The notes below the pieces were generated by a model that saw only the letters and a list, made by a program, of their open reading frames with translations, was not told the origin of the DNA and did not search any database. A stretch of 64,000 nt of DNA, taken from assembly GCF_000003815.2 (NCBI RefSeq), contig NC_049990.1, positions 7,258,770 through 7,322,769 on the forward strand, given 5' to 3'. The DNA is from Branchiostoma floridae (taxonomy: Eukaryota; Chordata; Leptocardii; Amphioxiformes; Branchiostomatidae). This document shows positions 1 to 10,617 of this stretch, in pieces; positions within the stretch are counted from its first letter, which is position 1; each line of letters begins with the position of its first letter. Position numbers and translations under genes: made by a program.

Positions 1-50
1 GGAAAGATTATTGTATCAGAATCATGCGTTATTCGTTTCTAATTATTCAG

Positions 51-3000
51 TGAGCGGAATTGTGAAAGCTGGGAATCTACTCGCCATTATGGGAGCAAGG
101 TGAGGAACATTAGTCTTAGCGTTGACATGTACGAATGTTCAGAATCCATAGACTGTTCACATAGCGAGAGAGAGAGAGACCACACATCAGCAGAAGCGCA
201 CACATCCACAGAAACGTGCGCGCGCACACACACTCACTCGCACACGCACGCACAAACAAACACGCACATACTCAAACGCACACACACACACATAAACACA
301 CACGCACACATGCACACCAGACACACATTATGGTTTGTTACTACGTAGAAAGTATGATAACTATTATATTTGACTCAACGTTAACGACCCTTCATTTCTG
401 CCCTCCACGTGCAAGTGGTGCTGGGAAAACAACTCTGCTGAACACACTGACTCATCGGAACTGCAGTCAGTTTGACATAGAGGGCGCTGTCAAGGTATGA
501 TGGTCGAATATGTTTTACACTTTGAGTGTTCTCAATTCATCACATTGAATGGTTAACATTGACGAAAAGCGCATGATAAGACATTTTAGAAATGATTAAG
601 CACGGTAAGAAATTTACAAAGCTCTAAATACCACACGGAGGTACAATATCTTCCACTTATGTTTGGTATTGCAGGTAAACGGACAACCTTTTTCTCGAAA
701 CATCAGCAGCATGTCGGCTTACATTCAGCAGAACGATCTCTTCGTCGGAATCCTCACTGTCCGGGAGCACCTCATTTTCCAGGTATGAACAAACAAACAA
801 ACATACAACCAAACAAACAAATAAATAGATAAACAAGCGCGGTCACATAGGTCGTAAGAACTTCGTACGATCACTAACTTCGGGCAATTTGGAAGACAAT
901 CATGTACTTCTCCTGCAAAGTTCAACTGTCTTGGTACACAAAATGCTGTTTTAGATCCATGTCGGTCGTTGGTTCTGTCAAAGCCTGCTTAAAGATCCTA
1001 TGGCATCCAAATCGTGCGACGATCGCACGACGATTGTGACCATGCCCTAAGCGTGGAAAAAGGGCAGTGTAATCAAATCAACAGAAGTAGTACGCGGAGA
1101 AACTTGACGGAGAAGAGCAAGGGGCCAGTCACCGGCCTAAGCACCAACCTACATTGTAAGGCAGGCAGAAGTCACAGGAACTGTATTGCATTATACTCCG
1201 AGTGTTTCCTGTAATATAAAACTGCTTTGACGAGAACATTTTGTCATTTTGACGAGAAGATTTTTGTCGTCCCCTTTCCCCAGGCGTCCCTCCGTATGGA
1301 CAAGCACATTACAAGGGAGAACCGGATGGAGCTTGTGGATGAAGTCATCAACGAGGTATATATGTGTGTTCTTTAGGTTGTAACGTGACTAAATTAACCT
1401 TTCATTTGACACGTATGGACTAGTCTGTGTAACGCAAACTCCGCTACAAATGGGTATCTTTTTAAAATCTATCATATCAGATGGGCCTTTCTAAGTGTGC
1501 CGACACCAGGATCGGAACGCCCGGAAGGACCACAGGGATCTCAGGAGGAGAGAGGAAGAGGCTGGCCTTTGCTTCTGAGGTGATGACAACGCTCTACATT
1601 TTCTATCTGTAGCAAAAAGATTTCAACTTGGGACTTATCTGATTAATGTAAATGCCCATTTCCTTGCCCCTTGAAAGAAGTTCGATTTTCGTTTCGACAC
1701 TCCTTCTGTTGCCTTTCCTGGGGGAGCTAATGATTGGATGAAATTGTACATCCTACATTGTGTGTTAAAGGTTCTCGATAGTTGTGAAAACAAAAACCTA
1801 TATTGTTGTCATTGTCGTCCATGGTAGCCGCCATGTTTAATTTTGACGCCATTTTGTTTCCGGTTGGATTTTGGCGTCAGTTCCGGATTAATGTTTACGC
1901 AATGCCTGCTGCATATTGTGTCCGACCTTTTAGCTTTTCTCATGAGAAGCAAATGGCGTAATTATGGTATTTTACTACGTTTCAGTTGCTGACCAACCCG
2001 TCGCTGATGTTTTGTGACGAGCCGACGTCAGGGCTGGACTCCTCCATGACCCATAACGTGGTGCGGTGTCTACAGCAGCTGGCGATCAAGGGCAGGACTG
2101 TCGTCTGCACCATCCACCAACCGCCATCGGAAGTCTTCACCATGTTCGACCAGTACGTTACTTCATAAATAAATACATGTAGATAAATTGATCGGTCAGT
2201 AACATTGTCATATAGCTAGGCTGTTAAAACCAGTCACTGGCCTCCATTCCTCATAGTTTCAAAGCAAGTACGTCATAACTATGAGTTAATAAATACCTAT
2301 GGTTCGCTTTGCTCACTCGATGGTTTATTCGATTGTGGCTTATAGCGCGCTATGTCACAGTGAGTCATAAACCCTTAACCAACTATTTGAAATTAAAGTT
2401 GAATTTTTCATGTCAACGCTCTACATGCATAACGAATTCTATAATGCCGAATTCAACTGTACACAAAATTCATAAGTTATTTCAACGTTTGTTTTTCACA
2501 TTTCATTCTTTCCTGGAATCACGCTGTGCCTGCAGGATCTTACTCCTTGCCGAGGGTCGTGTCGCTTACATGGGACCAACGTCAGGCGCCGTAAGCTTCT
2601 TCCAAAGGTACTTTTATATATTGATAACTGTTTCAAGTATGTTGGAGCAAACGCTATGCATTCCAGTCAGTCACAAGTGTACTGGAGAGGAGTTGTAAGT
2701 ATCGTGTGTATGTTATGATAAAAAAATGAAAAACTTCCTTCGAGTTTTGTCCGCCTTACAACATTTTCCTCCTTACAGATTGTCTCAAAACGTTTTAATG
2801 AGTTTCGGCTCCACCTTCATGAGGTATTATAGACAATGTTTGTTAGGCAACATACGTTTTTTTAGAAATGTGGCACGTAAATGCCTTGTGTGGAGTATAC
2901 ATGTTGCCTTGTGTAGAGTATGCATGTTGCCTCGTGTGAAGTATGCGTGTTAAAGAGTTTGTTTTCCAATTTTCAAGCGCTGGATACAGCTGCCCAACGA

Positions 3001-5061
3001 ACTATAACCCTGCTGACTTCTACATCTACACGTTGGCCATAGAACCTGGGAACGAAGGGGATTGTAAGGCAAAAGTCAAGGTACAACTTGAGTTGAAGGG
3101 GCCACCCACTTGTCTTGAGATTAATAAAAAAGAATACATAAATAAGATAAACTTTACACACTAAAGATTGAAAAATAAGCTTGTGTAAAACAATAGATTA
3201 GGATGTGGCATTGGTACATCTCTTTAAATCACTTTGAATTAATGTATTTGGCGGTATTATGGCATCTGATGGCATTATGAGAATTGTAATCTTTATAGAA
3301 AATGAAATTGGTAATAAATTTCAAATATTGTAAAAATGAAGCATATTTATCAAAAACTCTCTCCCTACCTCTAGGACATTTGTGACCGGTACGAACAGTC
3401 TGATCATTGCACTGCCATCAACAATCAGATCAACCATGCAGATGGGACTGCGGGGCTAGGCGTAAACGCTCATGTTTTAATTATCTTTCTCATAACTATT
3501 TTAGGTTACATAAAGTTAGCCAATTTAGGTTATGATCTGAATATTTGTCTGCACTATGATTTGTTGTAATCATTGTTCCTTCAGTTATACATTTTGCCTG
3601 TGAGACCTTTTGAATCTTAATCACCATTTCAAACCGCCCCCTACTTATGTGTGTTCCGTGATGCATCGTGAGCGATTTTCAGAAACAAGGATGTCATATC
3701 ACAATGTAATGTCAACATGGATAATTACATTGATATTGTCATTTCTTCTTTCTTTCTTTTCATATTTCATCCTTATCTCACGCTTAGCTGCTGGAGGATC
3801 GGTCTGGGGGATCACCGTAAGTTTCAAACCTTTTTTTTTTAGAATTTTTCATCAAACTGACTAGTTTTGACAGGTAAGCAAATATACCTCCATTTTTTTA
3901 AATCAGAATATACCTCCATCAAGATTACCATACAATTATTACCAGGGCCATTTTGAAACGTACTCCCGTGAGAACGCAGCGCAGCGTGAGCCTGCACGAA
4001 AACGAGGTCGGTGCTATTACGTAAGAGCAACGACTTACATATTGGTATCTTGTCCAATGCTGTAGGTACAAAGCATCGTGGTTCCAGCAGTTTGCGGTGA
4101 TGATGTGGCGATGTCATCTGACTACCGTCCGGGACCCCATGCTCTTCACTGGAAAATTAATGCAGGCACTTGTAAGGGTTTCATAACTTTCTTTTTAAGC
4201 ACTTAAGGTAGACATTTCTACACGCAGGCATGAGACTTGTTTAGTAACTGTTGAACAAAAATCAAGTTTAACATTGGAGATACACGAAACACTGGGTCAT
4301 TACTCTATGCACCAGATGTAAACGTTGTTTGCTAATGATAATGACAGTAACCCGTACGGTACATTCTTATCCTTATCAAGCTGTGGAGTACAGTAGTAGG
4401 TAAGTGATAGGATTTCTAATACGTGTCAAAGACATGGGTTCTAAAACTACCCTTATAACTACTAAGTTCGGCTTCTTCCCGTCCCATGGTAATGTAGACT
4501 AAAAAGTTTGAATGGTCAAAATGCATAATAAAAATGAATGTTTCATTTCCAGTTATAAACCTTGAGTGAGGAAACTTTCCTGTATTTTCACAGCCGTATA
4601 AGCTAACAACCCGTCTTTCAGATCGTTTCCCTGTTGGTAGGTCTGGTGTACCTGCAGACAAAGTACGACCAAGCGGGCATTCAAAACTTCAATGGCGTCC
4701 TTTTCCTCATGACGGTACAAAACTCCATGCCTAACATGATGGCAGTGGTGCAGGTGAGAACGATTCTAGCTAACCAACATGAAAGTTTATTAAGTTGGAA
4801 ATTACATTATGGAACACGAAAGCTTGGGCCTGACTAAAATTGGAATCAACAGAATTTTCGACTAACGTCATTGACCAATTATAGCTAACTTTAGCCAAGT
4901 TTTATGTTCATAACGTATATCATTCCAGACGTTCCCGCTTGAGGTGGGCATCTTCAAACGTGAACATGGCGACGGCATGTACAGGACAGATGTCTACTTC
5001 ATCTGCAAGGTTCTAGCTCAGGTAAAGTTCCGGTAGAGCACGGTCAAGTATCTGTGTGTGT

Positions 5062-5102
<41 letters not shown>

Positions 5103-7740
5103 TTGTTTGTTTGTTTGTTTGTTTGTGTGTGTACGTGTTTGTGTGTTGTGTTGTAATCTCCTCCCTCTGCCCCCTCCCCCAGATACCAGCCACGACCGTC
5201 GTCGCCTTCGTTTATACGACTATTACCTACTGGATGGTGGGTAAGTGCAACACATTTTTTCAGCATAAAAAAAGGTGTAACTTCAATCAGACAAAACAAT
5301 TCCCCTATTTATCCGTTATCCCTTGTGGTGCCTAGTGGCACATAGTGCAGCAACTTTCCTCGATGTTTCAGCAGCAGAATATATCTATAGAACAACTTCT
5401 ATAATAACAGGGTATATCTATAATAACAACTTTCCTTGATGTTAAAGTTTCAGTAGCAGGATATAGTACAGGCATAATAGTACCACCTTCCCATTCTTCT
5501 ATTACTTCTATATTGTTTTTGTTGTTTGCCTTGCAGGATTGTATCCTGGTTGGAAACAGTACCTGATCGCTGTTGCTACCATGATTCTCATAGCGAACGT
5601 CGCCATGTCTTTCGGTATGTGGATCACTCGCGGCTATAGCTAACAAACATAAAACATAGCGCGGCTATTGAATAAGCCAGTTCGCCGTTTGAAGTGTGCA
5701 CGTGCAGCACCATACTGTGGGTAATACGTCAAATTTGAAGGCCCCTGACACTATATAAGACTGACCAGGGACCTAATCAACTTTGACGTATAATCCAAAA
5801 TTCATATATCCAATTACAATGCGCGTTTTAAACGATAGACTCTGAGACTGGCTTATTGCGTTGTGTATGACGAACCTGTGAAATACCCAGTATTTTACCC
5901 AACTCATGAAACTATATATTCACACGCATGTACGATGTCTGTTTTCAGGTTTCATCGTCTCCACTTCCACGTCGAGTCTAGAGATGGCGGTATCTACGGC
6001 AAACCTCCCCCTCGTCCCTCTCGTCCTGTTCGGAGGTTTCTTCCTGAACACCCAGTAAGCCACAGCATCACCGTTTCCATGGAAATAACTACCCTCTTGT
6101 GTACATATGCCATTCTGATGTTTTTATCTTAGATCTTATACTTAGGTGTCATCCATCCGTCAATAATTATAAAACAGTCTGCCGTCTAACTGTTAGTTTA
6201 AAACATTCGGGCCCCGACCCTGCCCCAAAATAGTCCGGTAGCAGCAGGGTTTTCCGTGGGGTCATACAGGGGTCACACCAAAAGAAGTGCAACAACAACG
6301 AAAATATGACATTTTGCTTTTGGTCTGTCTGTCTGTCTGTGTATGTGTAAGTGTTTCCAGATATTTGCTTTCAGCATAACACTAGCATATAGGACCTCTG
6401 GAAGGATTGTAATGATATTTACTTTTAATACGGATAAGAGTTGGGAAGACGAAGATCTCGATTTTGGCTCCCCTGGTGTGTCATCTTGTTTAACCGAGGT
6501 TACCTCCCTTTGCATACAGGTCGGTTCCCGTGTATTTCATCTGGCTGGAGTACCTGTCCTGGTTCAAGTACTCGAACGAAGTCCTGACCGTTAACCAGTG
6601 GCGGGACGTTACAAACATAAGTAAGTTTGCTCGTTAATGAAGTTTTTGTTTAGGTGAAGTTTCTGTATTTGTATCTATTTGTTGTCAGTATATATCTAGG
6701 AGCATCTACAGAGGACAGCGGACTACGATCCCCGAGGTTTCGCTCAACTATGCGAAATTTTTGTACCATGCGTATGTAGAGATTTGTGTTGATAGATTTT
6801 TCAGGACTCCATGTAATCTGTATCTCTTGTATTTTGTCTGACCCTTTCCCTCCTCATAATCTCAATGAAAAGCGGCCTGAAGGCCGATTTGAGCTTCTCA
6901 TGAATGAATTAAGGTTCAAAGTTCAAACAAACATGTTTACTAAAGTAAACATTGTCTTTCCTAGCATGCCCTGTTTCTGACGGTGCTTGCGTTGGTACAG
7001 GAATGGAAGTCCTCCAAGCTTTGAAGTACAGTGAGGTTGGTTCAGTTTAACGCTTGTTTGTGGTTACGGTCCATCTGACTCGGATAAAAAAAATGCTTGC
7101 ATTCAACAGCTAGATAGATACGGTATCCGAGTATCTAGCTGTCGAATGCAAGCAATTGTACTATCATTCAAAGAGCAATACGTTACGGCTGCTTCCAAGT
7201 TTCTCTTGCTTGCATTGAATCTATTCGTCTGTGTTTGTAACAACAGGTGGCAGTGTGGTCTTTGGGCTACGGTTGTTGATCAGAATCGAAAGGATCTGGG
7301 TTCTGATCCATAGAATATCAGTGTTTGCCATATCGTTAAAGAACCCACCGCACTTATGGGTGGGGATCTAACCCGTTGTGAGAGGATCAAAACTATCAAT
7401 GTTGTAGAACCCATGCCAGCTTGTACAAAATTGCTGTGTTACATCTAGAGGCCGTTTACCGCAGCCTAGAGTCCAGCCTTGTTAACTTTGGTCCGCTCTC
7501 AACATGTACATTCGCTCTGTGGGGTAGCGGCCGTCGGGAGCGGAGCAGAGCTAACAAGGCTGGGCTCCAAGCTGGTTTACTGGTTATGCGGAGCAGAAAA
7601 AACACCACCACCACCAAACTGTTGCTTTATTCTAGGATAACGTCATAGTTGACATCTGCGCGATGCTGGGACTGATGGGGAGTTTCCTCCTGCTGGCGTT
7701 CGTCTTCCTCCTCATCCGGTCGTACAAGTCCGAGTCGTAA
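51..7740 (+). CDS. White-like ABCG half-transporter, 5' partial, 19 exons in window
   Basis: Exons: 51-99, 416-494, 675-782, 1284-1355, 1481-1579, 1986-2152, 2536-2607, 2978-3080, 3375-3461, 3788-3816, 4066-4171, 4622-4753, 4929-5021, 5183-5240, 5537-5614, 5949-6054, 6520-6620, 6965-7035, 7636-7740 (TAA). They sum to 2 nt plus 571 codons in one frame. The order nucleotide-binding domain then membrane domain is the ABCG layout. Visible motifs are Walker A ([12 protein letters not shown], codon split by an intron), Q-loop (YIQQNDLF), signature (ISGGERKR), Walker B ([12 protein letters not shown]) and H-loop (TIHQP), followed by NPADFY and a membrane half with the GGFFLN and SVPVYF...YLSWF landmarks. 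It ends in one last hydrophobic helix and a short basic tail. ABCG proteins dimerise to export lipids or small molecules; the substrate here is unknown. The loop and membrane motifs resemble insect White more than ABCG2 or ABCG5/8, as judged by eye. The first ~60 residues lie left of the window. Confidence 0.93.
190..330. repeat. CA-rich microsatellite
   Basis: Imperfect (CA)n/(CACG)n tract in the first visible intron of the ABCG gene. Open frames across it (Thr/His-rich) are artefacts of the repeat. Confidence 0.9.
783..836. repeat. AAAC-type simple repeat
   Basis: Imperfect (AAAC)n/(AAAT)n tract starting just inside the intron after the exon that ends at 782. It begins within a few bases of the GTATGA donor. 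Confidence 0.8.
5054..5155. repeat. TG/TTTG microsatellite
   Basis: (TG)n followed by (TTTG)n, then TG-rich sequence, about 30 bases upstream of the acceptor at 5182 in the ABCG gene. Long intronic TG tracts next to a pyrimidine tract can influence exon inclusion; that role is inference. Confidence 0.9.
7235..7420 (+). repeat. Possible tRNA-derived SINE fragment in ABCG intron
   Basis: A B-box-like sequence (GGTTCTGATCC at 7299-7309) lies about 50 bases after a GGCAGTGTGGTC stretch, in the spacing seen in tRNA-derived SINEs. No cloverleaf closes well and no second full copy was found in the window, so this is tentative. Confidence 0.3.
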
Positions 7741-7789
7741 GGATCCCAGGACAACCAGTGCCTATTGTTATACACACACTATTGACATC
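7741..7789. other. Start of ABCG 3' flank/3'UTR, left target duplication
   Basis: Short stretch after the TAA. It ends in TGACATC (7783-7789), which recurs at 8025-8031 on the far side of the adjoining miniature element. AATAAA at 8463 and 9249 are the first plausible polyadenylation signals, so the element below may be transcribed in the 3'UTR. Confidence 0.5.
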
Positions 7790-8024
7790 TAGTCTCCAAG
7801 CAGACCCTACGGTGCCTTAAAAATAGTATCAAAGCTGGCAAGGGACTTAGTATAGCGGCACCAAACAGACCCTACGGTGCCTTAGAAATAGTATCAACGC
7901 TGGCAAGGGAGTTAGCCGGCCAAAGGGAGTCAAACGGGCACCGGAGTACTTGGTGCCGCTATACCAAGTCCCTTGCCAGCTTTGATACTATTTTTAAGGC
8001 ACCGTAGGGTCTGCTTGGAGACTA
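7790..8024. mobile_element. 235-bp palindromic miniature element (TCTCCAAGCAGA family)
   Basis: Terminal inverted repeats begin TAGTCTCCAAGCAGACCC and run about 73 bp with very few differences between arms (7790-7862 and 7950-8024). A third, direct copy of the inner arm sits at about 7863-7910. The element is flanked by TGACATC on both sides (7783-7789, 8025-8031), a target-site duplication of 7 bp, or 8 with one mismatch. It has no coding capacity, so it is non-autonomous. The terminal motif is shared with elements at 60028 and 61097 and, more loosely, 43440. Confidence 0.88.
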
Positions 8025-9292
8025 TGACATCGTCGTGAAAACGAGGGTTTTGTAATCAATTTCTGTGTGTATTTGGTGTGTCTGGGTGTGCGTCCGCAGT
8101 CATTTGAATATAAGGTAGCAGTGGTGTATCGGGATACTCGGGAATTGGAAGTACGGTATGGCTCGGATCCAGCAGTGATGTAGTTTGATTTAATTTAATT
8201 CAATGTAATTTATTGAGATTGCAAACAATGCGATACATAGCAAGCCCAGGCTGATTAGCTGATATTGGGTGCAAGTTGAGGGCCAGGAAGTGATTTCAAT
8301 CGGTTAGTTTTGTGGGTCAGCCTTAGCAGATCCATTGATATTGTAAGTGGGTTTCGATTCATCAAGTTTATTGTTCTCTCTTGAAATAGATCTTCAGATC
8401 ATTGTTGTGTGGCCTTATCGACACTTAAGATAAGTACTGGAATTGACTTCTAATCTTACTACAATAAATGTCAGAATAAGAACTACTTCATAGTATTAAA
8501 GAGGCAAGAAAGGTTGGCATAGTACTATTTTGTTTAACCTTATAGTACCTTGTTAAAGTCTGTATTTCTGAAGTTCGGCGCCAGTTAGTGGGTTCCTTGA
8601 TTGTTGCCAAGCAACAGCGTAGCCTTGTGGTCTAGTCACAAACTACAGCTAGGCCGCTGTTGAAGCAATATCCCTTCAAAACGCCAAACAGAAGCAGTGA
8701 GTACTTTGATCTTATAGCTGCATACAAAGCACCAATGCCTTATATAGAAAATTGCAAAAGTTGAAAGTTCCCAGGTTAGTCATAGTACATGTGCTGGCTA
8801 CAAGACACAATCAGCCATGTCAGCTTCAAATTTGAAAATAGCAATGGGGAGTTCCTCCATTTGTTTCATGATGACATCAAACAGTTTTCGCATGACCATT
8901 ACGTATTATGGTCATATCCTGCCCAACGGATACTGGACCCATGGACCCATTTAATGTTCTCCATATCAATCTAAAGAAATCTCAGTTTTTGCAAAATTGG
9001 TTTCATGTTTCAAGCAAGAAAAGTTAGGAACATATAATATCACTTATCAATCTAAAGAAATCTTCGTTCTTGCAAGATTCTTAACAACGTTCTCATGTTT
9101 CAAGCAACAAAAGATACTGAAACCCACGATTATTAGTAAACTCGCCCGGTTACTTCGTATTGACTTTTGTAGCCTTTACCGTTAGATAGGTTGAACTTCA
9201 ACATCATTGTAGTTTGTAGCTGACCGTACGAAAGTTATTTTTGTTGCGTCAATAAAGATTTTCTTCTCCATTTTGTCTTTTATTGCCTCCAT
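8025..9292. other. Noncoding, ABCG downstream flank
   Basis: AT-rich, no convincing coding sequence on either strand. AATAAA occurs at about 8463 and 9249; the latter, followed by a T-rich stretch, is a fair candidate for the ABCG 3' end but this cannot be settled from sequence. The stretch 8185-8280 looks like old repeat. Confidence 0.5.
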
Positions 9293-9620
9293 GAAATGTC
9301 ATGGAGGTTATATTTACCTTCGCCGAGAAGGTTATGTTTTGGGTAGCATGTGTCTGTATGTATGTTTGTAGAAGACCAGCATAACTCGAGAATGCCTGAA
9401 TGGATTCTATTGATATTTGGTATATATGTGGGTAGGTCTTGTTGAGACATGGAAACGATTAGATTTTGGGCCCCCTAGCGGCCTGTTAAGGAAATTTCCG
9501 AGTTCTGAATATGCTGCGGCTATGATTTTTACTTCTTACTTGAAGTATTTGAAAGTTATGTACATATGAACATCGTTGAACATTAATTATGCAAATGAGA
9601 TCCTCATTTGCATAAGTTAT
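9293..9620 (+). repeat. Dispersed repeat, ACCTTCGCC...AAGGTTATG family, copy 1
   Basis: Contains the recurring blocks ACCTTCGCCGAGAAGG, GTTATGTTTTGGGTAGC, a 'gatattTGGTAt..GTGGGTAGG' block and 'GGGCCCCCTAGCGGC'. The same ordered blocks recur at about 15601 (+), 18490 (-), 39085 (-), 46260 (+, partial) and 62390 (-). No ORF; nature (SINE or other) is unclear. Confidence 0.75.
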
Positions 9621-9765
9621 TGGAAAATGCAATAAAGGCAATAAATGCAGCGACGAAGATATCAAGTAAGCACGAATGATGGCTAACGGGAAATTTGCAA
9701 AACATTTCAGAGTCAGATTGGATGTTTATTACGGCGTAGCTCACAGAACTGGATCCAATGTGTGT

Positions 9766-10255
9766 GAGGTATGTTCTGACGGAATTGAACTATATCGTAG
9801 TGAAGTACATCCAAACTACGACTTCGAGTACTATCAATTAACAGCGTCTTTTCAGCAACACCACGACGAAGACAACAACACTAAGTCTCGGCCCCTTAGT
9901 CTTGACTGTAATAGTGCTTCAAGGCAAGCGACTTCACAGGTATTCCGTGTGACCTAACGTGTGGTCTTTCGTGATGAGCTCTGACATTAAAAGGATTGCG
10001 TCACTTGCACAGCTGTGCAGTCAGCTGTGCTGTACAGGTGAGGCAAGCTTTCAATGTCAAAGCTCATCACGAAAGACCACACGTGAGGTAGCTTGTCTTC
10101 ATGCACTATTTTAGCCAAGTTGATGTTTTTGATAGCCACGTCGTGGTGTTGCTGAAAATAGGCTGTTATTTGATAGCACGTCGTAGTCGTAGTCTGAACG
10201 TACATGTAACGTTACTTCACTACGACATAGCTCTTGTTCAGTCAGAACGTACCTC
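9766..10255. mobile_element. Large imperfect foldback element
   Basis: The left arm (from GTATGTTCTGAC at 9769) is matched in inverted orientation by the right arm (ending GTCAGAACGTAC at 10252). Blocks pair in order: CGTAGTGAAGTA, CAGCAACACCACGAC, and a near-perfect inner stem of about 40 bp ending at the short loop near 10000-10030 (CGTGTGGTCTTTCGTGATGA / its complement). Several insertions separate the arms, so the copy is old. No exact target duplication was identified. It lies about 360 bp upstream of the P450 start codon. Confidence 0.8.
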
Positions 10256-10617
10256 GGGCTACTGCGATCACTTCGTGCCTCATCAGTTCTGTGAACTACA
10301 CGGTTCCTTTTGTTATACAGGTAACATTGCCATAGGGCTATTAAGGAGGGGCCGTGTTCAACACACAAATGTGCCTGATAAAACAAATTAAAACCCAGAA
10401 CCTTTGAACAGCTTCTAAGTCAACAACCATAACCGTAAGACCACTTTGCTACGATTTTGCTACCAATGGCAACAGCTAAGCCCCCCTGTTTCGTTTGACT
10501 GCCGTTACAAATTTTCTGACGAAAAGAGTCACGTACTATTTATTAAGTTCACAGGTGCGCCCCTGAACCGGTTTGTCTACTCATTGTCCTTTATCAACTC
10601 CAGTCGTGGTCTATAAA
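10256..10617. other. 5' flank of the P450 gene
   Basis: No coding sequence recognised. TATAAA at 10613 abuts the ATG and is too close to act as its TATA box unless the start lies downstream. No other promoter element stands out. Confidence 0.4.

Noticed and set aside
100-500. Two overlapping Thr/His-rich open frames at the left edge
   Set aside because: They read through a (CA)n microsatellite; only 416-494 within the second is a real ABCG exon.
5018-5335. Cys/Val-rich frames on both strands
   Set aside because: Produced by the (TG)n/(TTTG)n tract beside the true ABCG exon at 5183-5240.
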